The notes beneath the pieces are model-generated. The model was not told the origin of the DNA, did not search any database, and was given only the letters and a program-made list of their open reading frames with translations. Of a stretch of DNA of 64,000 nt, positions 1 through 12,900 are shown in pieces. This stretch comes from Trogon surrucura. Taxonomy: Eukaryota; Chordata; Aves; Trogoniformes; Trogonidae. The stretch is taken from assembly GCA_020746105.1 (NCBI GenBank), contig CM036631.1, forward strand, positions 17,536,071-17,600,070, in the 5' to 3' direction. Every line of letters starts with the position of its first letter. The first letter of the stretch is position 1. A program made the translations under genes and the position numbers.

Positions 1-3000
1 CAGCGTTTCCTTGTCCGGCACAGGAGTCAGCAGCTCGCCTGGCCTCCTCTGAGGTCTCGCTCCAGCCCAGCCTGTGCTCGGGAGCGGGACGAGGGGCCCC
101 TCATGTGCCTGGGGACAGCTGCCCTGCGACCGGATTGCTGGCGTGCCAGCACGGCAAGCCCACGTGGCTGCCTCTCCCTTCGTCCTGTTGGGGCGGCAAA
201 TGGCACCAATCTGGCGACCTCACCCGAGCCGGGAACAGATCCCTTCCCCAGGGGATCGCCCACCCTGTTTCATAACCCCCGGCTGTGGCCAGATCCGCAT
301 CATGCCTTCTTGAGCCCCCTGTCCTTGCCGGGGGAGGGGGGGAGCAACACACACACACTTGCTTCCTCCCCCAGCAGGCAGTGGCCCCACCCTGCCCTTA
401 TCTCTTCTTCCTTATCACCCTGTGCTGGCGGCTGGCCCGCTCCCTTATAAGGTGTGGTGCCTTGTTCCAGCTTGCAGCTCCTCAAGTAACTCCCCTCTGG
501 AGAGATGATTTCCCAAGGGAGCGAAGTGGCCTTTGTCCCTGGCGGTGGGGGCGGCAGGCAAGGTGGGCTGGGTGGCCATCGCTGCCGGTCCAACCAGTTG
601 GGTGTGGCGGGTGGAGGCGAGTGGCTCCCGTCCTGCTGCTGTGGGCTCACCCACACAGCTCTCCCCCAGAAAGGTGGGGCTGTGCCAGGGCAGGTAGGGG
701 CCCAAGGCAGGGTCTGACCCGCCTGCGGGAGCAGCCCTTTCTGTGCTGGGGAGGGCAGGCTGCCCGCCCATCCAAAGTCCATTGTGCCTGCGCTCTGTAA
801 CCTGCCACCTGGGAGAGTCCTTCCTGGCGGGGCGAGAAGGCGGCTGAAGCCCTCAGCAGGGAATGGGAGAGCGTCTCACTCCCAAACGGGGCTGGTCAGG
901 GCATGGGCAGAGCAGGCCGGGGAGTGTGAGCGAGGTGGCTTGCACAACCTGGAACGAGGACGCATCTGCCCGGGCAGGTGGGTCCCTCCCTGGTACGCTG
1001 GTCTGCGATGGGAGCTGGCAGTGTGGGGTGTGGGCATGCCCCTGCCTCAGAGGAGGAGGGAAGGATGGAGCTGTGGCCAAAACTCCTTCGTCCACATGGG
1101 GACATGGGAGCTGCTGCTCACCATCAACTGTCCTGCTTCACCTGTGGCCTGGGGGCTGTTGTGCCCTCCTCAACTGATCACAGAAGCAGATGAGATGGGG
1201 ATGAGCTTGGGCTTGTGGCCTCTCTGCCCAATACCCTGACAGCTTGCTGCACCTTGGTACTTGCTGCCATGGGCCAAGGTCTAAGGACTGATGTGTGAGC
1301 CTGGACCCTGCTCAGACTGGGTGGAAAACTGCCAAAGATGCTGGCTCAGTTATTTTTTAGCTAATTGAGACTGACCAGAAGGCTGTAGTGAATTAGCAGG
1401 ACTGGGATCCTGTGCACAGCAAGTGCTTGGACAATTGCAGGGTTGAATTATTGATGGAGTTTCTGTTTTTCCTAAGTGCATTGTGTTAGGCAACTGGAAC
1501 CGGGAGAATTTGTTGCTTCCTCTTGAGGATGGGGGGGGTCTGGTGCTGAGAGTTGTTGATGTTTGCTTTTGAAGGGTGGGTAGCCAGCTGGCTCTCCTCA
1601 GAGTCCCTCAAGTTGGTAGGGCAAGGTGAATTATTTGAGTGATCTTGCTGTTTCTGCTCTGGGAGTCTGGGGCTCGTAGTGTCCCCGGCTGGACAGGTGG
1701 GTCTGATCGTGGTGCTGTTGAGGGGCGGAGAAGGGCTGCTCTGCTTGTGCTCACAGCAGTGGTGGGTGTCCAGCTGCAGTGATAAACCTTGCTGCTTGCT
1801 TCACAGGTACCTGGGCGACAGGGACAAGCAGTAAAGCTGTGGGGAGGGCTGCGACACCACAACCAGAGCTGATGTGACCCTGTCCCCATCCATCCCGCCC
1901 TGCTAGGTGGCACAGGGCGATTGGGAGTGCGTGTCTGATGTGTCTCGTAGCAGAGAGCTGAGGGGGGCTGATGTGGTGGAGGTGCTTTCTGGCTTTGTAG
2001 GTGCTTGGGATGAACTTTGTCCAAAACCACCCATGCTGAGGGAGTGGCCCTAGCTCCAGGGATTGCAGGACCATTAGGTGATAGCTCTCTGGGGACTCAG
2101 GGTACAGAGCAGGTCCTAGAACAGACCCAAGCAGAGAGCTGTGTGCTAGAGATCCTCTGTGCTGTGACGGATGCTGCCTGTCAAGCCTCTGGCCCGTGTT
2201 TATCTGCCAGATCCTGTCTATTCTCCCTGGCCATGGCGTACAATTCCCCATCTGCTGTGGCTGGGTCTGAGCCCTGGGGTTAATCTTTGTGTGGCTGACA
2301 GGGAAGCACTCCTGGTGGGGAACCAGCTTTCAAGGCTCCATCCTCTGGCAGAGGAGGGTGCAGGTGAACTCTAGGTGGGTATGGCTGTTCTTTGGATCTG
2401 AAAATTATTTTTCCAGGCGAAGAATTTCTTCTGAGAGGGGGCAGTCCAACCAAGAAGCAGGCACAAGAGGATTTGGAAAAACGTGCCATGTAGAAACTGC
2501 CCCCAGTAGAAGAGCGCTGGAGGATTTGGTCAGAGTTTGAGGTGTCTTTGGCTACTACCAAGCCTTTAGTCCAGCCAGGAAGATTGGCATGGGTACCTGC
2601 GGAGGGAAGCTCCATGCATGCAAATGGGCTGTGGCTGCCTCCCTGCCAGCAAGGCTGCTCTACTCCGAGGGCACTGTGTGTTCGGTGTCTCCCTGGTGGA
2701 CCTGCTCTGGCTTCAGGACCTCTGTGTGCAGCACAAGGTTGTGCTGGTGCCAGGACGTTGGGAGACAAGGCCAGAGGGATTTGGGTGTAACTCTTTCTGG
2801 GTAGCTGTGTTGGTCCCTGGGGGTCCCATCTTACTCCAGTAGCTGTGGGGTAAGTGCTCTGGTGCTTCTGCCCTGGGGCAGAAGCTGCTTCAGGGTGTGT
2901 TTTGTCTTTAGGGTTTTTGTTTTGCCCTGAACCGAGCCAGCTGAAATATTTTTGGCTTGCTGGGGTTTTTAAGTAACGGGTGTGTCAGCAAGTGCCTTTC

Positions 3001-6000
3001 TCATGATGAAAAGGCTTTCATGCAGCCATCCTCAAAGATGGTCAGGGTCTGGCTTGGAAAAATGCTCTGTAGTTGTATCTTCAGAGACTGGGGAGGAGGA
3101 GGAGGGAATGGATGCAAAATGATCCCTGGAATTTCACTCTTGTGGGATCCAGCATACTTGACTTTGGGCTGTCACAAGCATCTTGGGGCTGGTGTGATCA
3201 GACGGCATAGCTGAGGCCCTCCTCTTCCCTCCTCTCACTGTATTGCTTTGAAGATGACCGGTGCCCCGAGGTGACATTATGGGGCAGTGAGTGGCTGTGC
3301 TGTGCCCAGAAAGCCCCTGTCCCTGAAATACTGGCCTGTGAGCCACTGTGGAAGGGATTTGGGGCAAATTCCCCACAACAGGGAAGAGTGCAAGGCTGGG
3401 TGGCTGCCCACGGTTTGACTTTCAGCCAGCTGTAGGGGAACGGCTGTGCTCCAGCCCGAGGTGGCCAGTGTCTGCAGGGGGGGGCTGGGGACAGCGCTTG
3501 CTATAACCTCTTTGGACCTGGCACTGCCTCTCTGTAATTATGTTTTTATTTCCAGACTGTTGAAGACTAGATGACTGGAATGGTAGTGGAGGGAGGTGGT
3601 GTCCTGATGGTGGAGGCCCCAGGAGGGAGAGCCCCTCGGGCAGCGGGTACCCTGTTCTGCTGGCACTGTGACTGAGCTGCGCTTACTGCTCAGGAATGAA
3701 GCCATGCATGCAGGGCAGGCTCCAGGCACTTGAGTGGCTCCCTCGCTGCTTAACATGACCCAATCCTGCAGAGAGACCCTTGGGTGGCCACTCTGGAGCA
3801 GCAACTGGTCAGTGCCATTGGTTCTGCAGACCCCTGGGCGCCACCCAACCTGGAACCACACCACAGCCCCACAGCCGCCTCTGAGGCCCAAAAGGGAGGG
3901 TGTGTCCCCCCACACCTCCTCCTGCCTAGGCTGGAGGGGCATTTGTGAGTGCAAGGGGACGAGGAGAGCCGGCAGCAACAGACCTGTCCTGTTCCTTCCC
4001 CCTTCTGTTGTGTTTACTCCCTGTGGAAGGGACGGGAAGGAAGCAGCCTCATGGCTGCTCTGGCCCCTTATCTGGGGCCCTTAACAGCCCGTCGAGTTTC
4101 ATTGTTGGCTTCCGTGATCTCTGGGCTGGGTTCCCAGGGCATGAGGACGTGCAGAGGTGGGGACCCAGGGCTGGGGAGATGTTGCTGGCTGTGCAGTGTT
4201 GCTGTCTCTCTTCTCTGTGCCTTCCCGCAGAGGCAGTTGTGTAGGGTTTCTGGGTGGTAGGACTATTGCCTGACCTGCTGGGGAAGTCTGGGATGTGACA
4301 AGGAGATGTTCCACCTTTCCTGGGGGAGAAGGAGCAGGTCAGTGGCCCAGGCTTCCGTTCCCTGGCACCTCTTTGCAGTAGGACTCTGTGGAGCTGAGCC
4401 CTGCAGACCTACTCCTTGTCTGTGTAGACTGACCGTGTCTTCCAGTGAGCCCCAGAAGGCAGAGGATCTGTATCCCTGCTTGAATGAGTGGATACCCACC
4501 AAAGATGGGGAGTGTTTGACTCAAGGGTAAGAGTTGAGATGTGTCAGCACTGTTCTGGGACATTCCATGCCTGTCCTTCAGAGCGTTTTTGTTTCAAATC
4601 CATGGGGCAGAAGAGCCCTTGGAACAGCAAGGGTCATAGTTGTCCCTGCATTTCCATACAAGGATTGGAGAGTCAATCTGTTGAAAAAAAGCCTTAGGGC
4701 ATACCTGTTGCAAGGTGGGAGGAGTGGAAAACTGCGTGCATGAGCCAGGAGTCATGTCTGGGAGTCTCCAAAAAGCCTGCATGGGCTTCTGAGCCAAGAG
4801 TGGTGGGCTGTGTTCCTGCCTGGGTGTGGGCTGGCCAGTGAGCACCCCAGCCCGTGTTGGGCTGGGGCAGGGCTGGGAGCTGGAGTGGTTTGGAGCAGGT
4901 ATGTGTGCCAAGACTTCATCTCTTGCTGGGTATCATATGGGCGTGAGTAGAACAAGTAGTTTGGGTTTCTTTTTTTGTTTGGTTCGTGGTTGTTTTTTTG
5001 TTTTGTTTTAATTGATGAAGGCAGATTACAGGGTAGTGGCAACCCGATGTTCAAACGTGCTACAGGCTGCCTCCAGAGCACTTGCTAAAAATCCACCCTG
5101 CTTCCCTGTGCTCAGTTGTGGTGATGCCACCGTGTCTTGATAAGTGCCAAGGATGCCTGTGTCTAAGGGAAGCTTGGGGCGGGCAGAGCCACTGGGAGAG
5201 GTGGGCTTGCTGAGAGTAGGGGAGGCATTTCAGGAAGGGTTTGATCTGGATGCACTTGAGCAAGTGTGTCAAGTCCTGCTCTGAGCTCCTCTGAACCAGC
5301 ATCTGCTGCATGCTGGGACTGGAGGGGCAGGGCTGTTTGGGAGCATGGGGCTGTGGGAGGTGGATGGGACAGGGCTCCACAGAGGGGCAATACTCCCTTG
5401 CTCTCTGTCCCACGTTGCCGTTACAGCCGCCCTGGGGCTGTGGCACTGGGGGAGTGGGCAGAGCTGATGCTGGAGACCGTGGGAAAGCAGCTTCAGTGCC
5501 GGCTGCCTGGCTCAGACGAGTCCCCGCATGCCTGCCGTGACTGCACGGATTTGGGAAAACTTCTGGAAGGCTTGCTGGTACTTGACTGGACTCTGTGTAG
5601 GGGGTGGAGGGATGAGCCCTTGCCGCTCCTCTCGGCCTGTGCCGTTCCCCTGTCGGCAGGGGACAGTTGGAGATGCTGAGGTCTCTGTGGAGTTGGGGGG
5701 CTGCTGTGGGAACAATGTGTTTGCCACCCCAGTGACCCTCTCCAGACACTGCTCATCCCTCAGAGAGGAGGGAGTGGGAGAGGAGCACATTTCCCCACCC
5801 GGTTGCCTGCCCTGCCTTCTGTTTTGAGTTCACCTGTGTGATTTTTGACTTCCTCTCCTGCTGTCCCAGCAGCTCTCTTCCCTCCTGCTTCCTCACTGTG
5901 GTGGCTGGGCTATTTCTCCCATGACTATCTGCGTCTAGACCTGGCTCTCCCGTGCCTTTGCCAGTCAAACCTGAACTTCCTCCTCTAACAGGTCTGTATT

Positions 6001-6789
6001 GCCTTTCTCTATCAAAATATGTTGATTGTGGTGTCCTTGCTCACTGTTTTGCTTTGGGAGGGGTTGTGGAAGGGGTCCAATGCCCATTCCTAGATCTGTA
6101 GGCTGAGGACCTCTTGGCGTGGCTGCAGCCTTGAGAGCCCTGCTGAGAATCTGGAGGGGGGTGAATTTTGGCAGCAAAGGGGCTCGTGGCATCCTCTTTA
6201 GGGGGATCCTGTCCCACTTCTTCCTACCCAAGGAACGGAACTGAGCTGTGGAGCTGGGGCTGTCTCCCCACCTCTTCTCTGCTTCCTTCTCCCTGGTGTG
6301 ATAAGTGGCATGGCCCTCTTCCTTAGCCCTTCTCTGGAGGAAGTGATGGGGTTTGGGTCACTTCTGCGGGAATGTCCCCTGTTCTGCCCCAGGGACATGC
6401 CCACCCTATGGGTGACTTTTCCTTGTAGGGGAACTTTTTCGCACGACCTTAGAGTCCTTGTGGGAAGAGGGAACCTCCCCTCCTCAACACACAGCAGCCC
6501 TTCTGAACCCTTCTCAACACCAACTGCTTGGTGTGATGAGGATGACATGCCTCTGAAGTGCTAGTTTTCCAAGCTTAAATGCTGGGACAAGGAGCATCTG
6601 AGTCATGCCTGGGGCCCTGCTGCTCCAACACCCCCTTGCCAGCTCTCTGGTGGTGGGTGGGAATGGGTATTAATTGCATAAGGGTTTTTTTTTGTTGTTG
6701 TTTTTTTCTGGTTCTGAGAATCTATCTGATGAAATCAGTCTCTTCTGACCGCTCTTTTCTCCTCCTTTCCTCCCGCAAATCGTATGCAG
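1..6789 (+). other. CTNND1: Non-coding 5' region / 5' introns of CTNND1
   Basis: No coding exon of a recognisable gene is visible on either strand. Open frames here are short, lack splice logic and resemble no family I know. The position directly upstream of the first coding exon suggests 5' introns, and possibly untranslated exons, of CTNND1; in mammals this gene has several non-coding first exons and promoters. There is no strong CpG island, so the main promoter is probably to the left of the window. A TATAA-like string lies near 446-450, but I see nothing else that would make it a promoter. A pyrimidine-rich tract ending in CAG at 6789 is a plausible acceptor for the exon that carries the start codon. 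Confidence 0.55.
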
Positions 6790-6910
6790 TGAAGAGAGGG
6801 GCTCCTGCCCTTCTGGGTCACTTTTCTTCCCCTCACCTTGACACCAAGCCGCCTCTGCTTATTGCCTCCCTGTGCCCCCCTGCCCTGCCCATCCTGGGCA
6901 CCCATCATCC

Positions 6911-9900
6911 ATGGACGACTCAGAAGTGGAGTCGACCGCCAGCATCCTTGCCTCTGTCAAGGAGCAGGAGGCACAGTTTGAGAAGCTGACCCGGGCGCTT
7001 GAGGAGGAACGGCGCCATGTCTCAGCCCAACTGGAACGAGTCCGGGTTTCCCCACAGGACGCCGGCCCGGGCTTGGCCAACGGCACGCTCACCCGGCGGC
7101 ACCAGGTAAAAAACCCCCTCGGCAGAGGTGGGTGCGGGGGCTTCTGGAGCCTCCCCTGTCATTCCTGCCTCAGTGGGGCCAGCCCCAGGCCTGGCGCTCT
7201 GCCTTTGGCCCTTCTTGGATACGTGAGGTGGAGGAGGGCTCAGCTGGTCTTGTAAAGTACTGATGGTGCTGAAGGTGATCTGGGGATGTGCAAACCTGCC
7301 TTAGCAGCCAGTCTTCTGGGGAGAAGGAGCCAGCCTCAGCAGGTCTTGCTACCAGGTCAGCTCTGGTTTGGTTCTGTGAAGGTTGGAGGCTGTCCGTGTT
7401 CAGTACCTGAGCGTCTTTGCTCCCTGTCCCACTCAGCTTCTTGGAAGGTGGCTGAAATACAGGGGTTGGTGTAGAGCAGTGAGGGAAGCACGTGTGTCTC
7501 CCTCTGATGTGACATGTTCCTGGAGTCTTGGTCTATCCCCCCAACAGCCAAACCAGGGCTGTGGAGAGATCTGTTTTCTCTGCAGGGCTGGAAGTGTGTT
7601 TTCATCTGCCTTGGCTTGAGGTCTCTCTCCTGCTCTCACTTTCCAGGCTCTGTTTTGGAGGGGGGTGCTCAGGGAGCTGGTGCTGTGGAGGAGACAAACG
7701 TCTTTCTGGCTGTGGAAGGTGGTGGTGCTGGGACACACATATGGGTCAGGGGAAGAAAGGAATGGGCAAAAGAGTCAAACGGTAGTGCTCTGTGATCGGC
7801 TGCCGAGCATCCATGCTGTTGCCTTGCAGTCCTGGGGGCCCTCGGGGATGTTGCTTGTAACTTAAGTGTCAGAAGATGTGGAAGGTCTCCAGGGCCATGC
7901 TTGGGAGCAGGGAAGGGCCTCAGCCACTCCTTCAGGAATGTCTGGAGGGGGCTGAATGGTGCATCCTCCAACTCTTTCCTAGGCTGCAAAGGGGGTTGGT
8001 TTGCTACATGTTGCACAGACCCCTGTGGAGTATGCTCCTCTCCTGGGAGTGACACATGGGGTGTGCTTTGTTGAGGTGTGCTTTGTCTGGGTGCCTGTCG
8101 GATGCAGAACATCGCCTGTTTGGGGCCTGGTGGGGAAGCAGGGGGTGGATACATGGGATCCTGGCAGCCAGAGATCACTCTAGTAACAGGCATACTGTGG
8201 TGCTGTGTGTTTCAGAACGGCCGTTTCTTGGGTGATGCTGACCTGGAAAGACAGAAGTATCCAGATCTGAAGCTCAACGGTCCACAGGTAAGTGGAGCTG
8301 AGCCCTCTGGCAGTGGGCAGTCAATGGGGGCAGCAGGGGCTCTGGTGTCCCCACCCTAGCTGGGAGAAAGGGACTTGTGTTTCTAATGTGGTTGCTCTGG
8401 CTGGAAGGAGCTTTGGGTGCAGTGTTGTTGGCATTCCCTCCCAAGCAAGTGGTTATCGGGGTGAGATCTCTTGGACAGTTGTCTCCAGGGAGGCTGGTGT
8501 TGGTGGTGGGCTGACTGCCTGCCCCTTGCTCTCCTCAGGACCACAGCCACCTCTTGTACAGCACAATTCCCAGGATGCAAGACCCTGGCCAGATTGTGGA
8601 GGAGACGTACACCATGGAGGAGGACCCAGAAGGGGCCATGTCGGTGGTGTCTGTGGAGACATCAGATGATGGGACAACCCGGCGTACAGAGACCACGGTA
8701 TGGCCCTGGGTAGAGTGTGGAGGGACAGAGCTCTGGCCTGATGGCCAGGGTGCTGCAGCTGTGATGTCTGCTTGCGTGTGATGCTGTGAACTGAAAGAGG
8801 GTGAGAAATCTGCCTGGAGTAAGGTGCTTGGCTGTGAGGGGAATCTCGGCATGTAGGGATGTGGATTTCCTGATGGGAGTGTGTCCTGCATCTGTCCTTC
8901 TAGGTGAAGAAAGTGGTGAAGACTGTGACCACTAGGACAGTGCAGCAGGTGCCGGTGGGGCCTGACGGGTTACCTTTGGAAACCTCCCCTGTCACCAGCA
9001 ACTATGTCCAGACCATGGACAGGAACTTCCGCAAGAATGGCAACGGGGGTCCTGGCGGCTACCTGAGCCAACCGGGCACAGCCACCCTCCCTCGTAACTA
9101 CCACTACCCTGACGGCTACGGCCGCCCCTACGAGGACGGCTACCCAGGCAGCGATCACAGCTACGGCAGCCTGTCCCGCGTCACCCGCATTGATGAGCGC
9201 TACCGCCCCTCCATGGACACCTACCGGGCCCCCAGCCGCCAGGACATCTACGGCCCCCAGCCCCAAGTGCGTGTCGGGGGCAGCAACATGGACCTCAACC
9301 ACTTCCACCCCGAGCCTTACAGCCTGGAGGATGACCAGCGCAGCGTGGGCTTTGAAGATGTGGACTACGGGCTTATGTCTGACTATGGCACAGCCAGGCG
9401 GGCAGGGACCCCGTCTGATCCTCGGCGGAGGCTCAGGTACACGGCACAGGGATGGAGGATGCTCTGGGGTTCCCTTTAGCTTTGCCCTCTTTGGAGGAAG
9501 GAGCATCAAAGAGACAATACCATGAGCTGAGTCACATGTGGCTCATGCAAGAGAAAATCAGGCATCCGCTTCTAATTGTTGGCATAATCAGTGGTTAAAG
9601 CTCAGTGCTAATTGAGCAGTTGTCCTGCAGCAAGGAGTTCCACTGGGTGGCTGGATGTAGCTCCGGGCCCTTCCCTCTCTGCCGCAGGTTCTGCTGTGGG
9701 ACAGAGCTTCATCCGTGCCCCTGCCCGGCTTATCTTGCTGGGAGCCGTGCCTTCTGTGAGGGGGCCACAGCCCCGTGCCAGAAGCAGCAGAAACCTCATG
9801 ATCTGCTCCCACCCGGTCGAGTGCGGCCCTGGGGAGCGATGCTGAGCCCAGAACTGGAGTGCACAAAGCTTGGCCCTGCGGCACCCCAGGGAGCAGTGCC

Positions 9901-12900
9901 GCAGTGTGGCCCTGCCCTTGTGCAGGACAGGGCGGGAAAAGCTGCTGAACCTGTTTGGCAGTAACAGCTTCTCCCCCTTATTTGTCTGTGGGTGCTTGTG
10001 GCTCCTCCAGCCTGACTGCTGAGCAGCTGCCCTGCTGGGCTGCGCGGTGGGGGTTGGTGGTCCTTTACCCGCCCCACCAGTCCTGTGGCCGGACGCCCTG
10101 GACTGTTCAGTGCCGGAGACCGTGACTCCTGCAGGCTGGCATCTTGTACCAGCTCTTGGACAAACGCTGCTGCTGCCTGCTTAAGCCTCTTGGCCTCCTC
10201 CGCTTGCTGCCTGGGCTGTTAGGCAGAGTTTGGGGAAGTACTGGAGGGGAGGGTGGTGAGGTAGGACTGGAGTGAGAGGCTGAGCCTGAGTCCCAGAGCT
10301 GGGAAGGTTGCTGTGCTAGCAGGCCAGGATGAATGTCTCCCGAGTGCCTCAGCGTGGGGGGAAATGGGCAAGGCTGAACATAGGCTGCTTAAGCTCCTAG
10401 GGCATAAAACAGGCAGGAGGCAGGGACCTGGGGGAAAAGGAGTCCAGAGATCTGCCTGTCTGGAGGCACGTACAGTAGTAAATCCACAGTAGCTCATGGC
10501 TGCTGAAGGGAGGAGCTTTGTCCTCTCGGCTTGTGCCAGCACAAGTGTTTCTGTTACTGTGCTGAACCAGTCAGGGCGGTTGTTCACCCAGATTGATTTG
10601 CCTGGTGCACCTCACCTCACGAAGCTTGTGCTGGCTAGACTGCTGCCCCCACTGCCTGCACCAACTTGAGAGGTCAGCGTTAGCAGTTTTGAGCATGTGG
10701 CTGTCATGGCTAGCCCCCCTGTGAGCAACTTGGGCAGAAGGGCTTCAGCAGGTGTGTCCAACCTGTGGCAGCTTCCTCCAGCCTTGGGCTGTGGAGGGAG
10801 CAAATGCCAGTCAAGACAGAAGACTGTGACTTGCAAACCCAGTATATAGGAGCACCCCCTGGGTAGCCTGGTCTGAACTATTTGGCCTTTGAGACCATGA
10901 GTCCTTGCTGCTGGGCTGGGTGGCATCTGTGCTCCTTCTTCTCCTCCACGTCCTGGAGGACAGAGTTACAGCAGCAGCAGTCAGCTGGGAGACTTGGGTC
11001 ACAGCGGAGGGAGAAGGTCTTGCTTCCAGGCATGGCCAAGGAGCAGCTCCAGCAGAGATGTCACCTTGTCCTGCAGCAATGGTGCAGGGTATGGAAGATG
11101 AGTTGGTGTGCAGCCCATAAGCAGTCTCTCCCTCCCCAGGCAAACCAATAAAAATTGCAGCAATCTATGGAATCCAGGCACTGTTGAGCTTGGCTTGTCT
11201 GCTGCCTTCTCAGTTACCATCCGTGCTTGCTGACCGGCTTGCAGGAATGGGAACAAGCAAGATCAGCAGCCCCCCTGCCTCAGAGATGTTTGTCTAGAGC
11301 AGAGGCCTGGCTCTTAATGACTTCCTTCAGGAAGGTGGCTCGTCAGGCACATGGGAGATGAAGGAGCATGTTTAGCTGAGAGACGCAGCATGTGCTGGCT
11401 GCCATCAACCGCAGGGCGCTTGAGTCCCGTCTCCCATGGCTGCTCTTGTGTCTCTCTCTTTGCAGGGGAAGAGGGAGGTGGTTCAGCAGCAGTGCAAGGG
11501 GGTGCTCCCCGCTCCCTGGTCTCCCCTGAAGGGACAGGGCGGGACCTCGTGCTGAACAACCCTTGTGGCTGGGCAGCAGCTCCCTTTTGGAGCTCGCAAG
11601 TCTCGGCATGGGAGCGAGGTCAGCTGCTGGCCACGTTGACAAGCGTCGGGTGGCTTTTGTGCAATGTTGGCCTTGGCTGTGTCTTGCCCCTGCTGTGGTG
11701 GGGCGTGGTGGAAGCATTTGGGCAGCGGGAGCAGTTGGTGTGGTGCACTGAGCACTGAGCCCTGCAGCAGTGGGGAGCAGCTCCCCAGAGTGGGTCGGAC
11801 TCCTTGGCATCTCTCAGTAGCCAGGCCGTGTGGCAAGCAGTGCACTTCCCTGTTGGGACATGCCGAAAGCCAACCTTGCAGCCCACTGCCGCATCCGTGG
11901 TGGCCCCTGTGGGTGGCTGTGCAGCAGCACCTGGGAGTGGTTTTGTTGTCCCCCATACTAGAGGCTGCAGGGGATGAGGTGACATTGGGAGCAGAACCTG
12001 CTGCCATCCTTTGTTGCAGCTTTCCCTGCCTGCTCGGGGCAGCCTGCACCTGATCTGGGAGCTCTGGTAGTCCATGAGGTAGGTGTGAGCCAGAGGATGG
12101 TACCTTATCTTGGACCTTGGCTGCGAGTCCCCAGTGCCCTGGCACAGAAGGGGTGACAGCAGTGGTCAGGCCCCTCTGTTCAAGTGCCAGGTCCCCTCCC
12201 ATCCCTTTCTATTGGAAAAATCTGTCTGGCTCAGGGAAGGATTATATTGTTGGTGACCACAAAAATAAGGCGAGATCCTGGAATTTTGTGTAGTGTGTTC
12301 TGGGGATGTCAAATGTCAGCTTGGCGCGTGAAGATTTAGTTGTGCTTTCTTTCAGCTTCTGTGTGCTTCTTGGGGCTTGTTCTTGGTGCTACTGGGTCTG
12401 CGGGCAAAGCACTCTTCACTGGGGCTAGGGGTGTGGGACAACAGCTTGTCCCTGTGCCTCAGCTGGGCGCAGCGAGGTTGACCTCGCTTGAACCGCTTGA
12501 TGCCTGACTAAGCCTGTCCCTGTTGCAGTGCAATTTGTGTATATGACCAGGCATCTGCAGGCAAGAGAGTTTGAGACACATTTTGAGTTAAAAAAAACAA
12601 CTTTGCTCTGTCTGTGATGCTCTGAAATAATGGCCGAGGCTCAGTCCGGCAACAGCTGGTGCTTAATCGGGAGCTGCTGGGCGATGTCCGCCCTCGCTCT
12701 GCCGTGGTGAGAACTTGCCCTCTAGTGGCTGCAAGTTCTGTGCCTCTGGGGCTGGTGCCTGCCTCTGGCGGGGGGGTCCTGCAGAGACCAGGATCCAGCA
12801 TCTGACTCAAAGCTAAACCCGCTGGGTGGGTGGGAAGGGACTGGGCTGGCTGTTCAGACTGTCTTCTCCTGGGGAATGGCCGCCCACTTCCTGAGCGTTT

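Noticed and set aside
440-460. TATAA-like string as a CTNND1 promoter
   Set aside because: Isolated match with no downstream splice donor, start site or CpG context that I can support.
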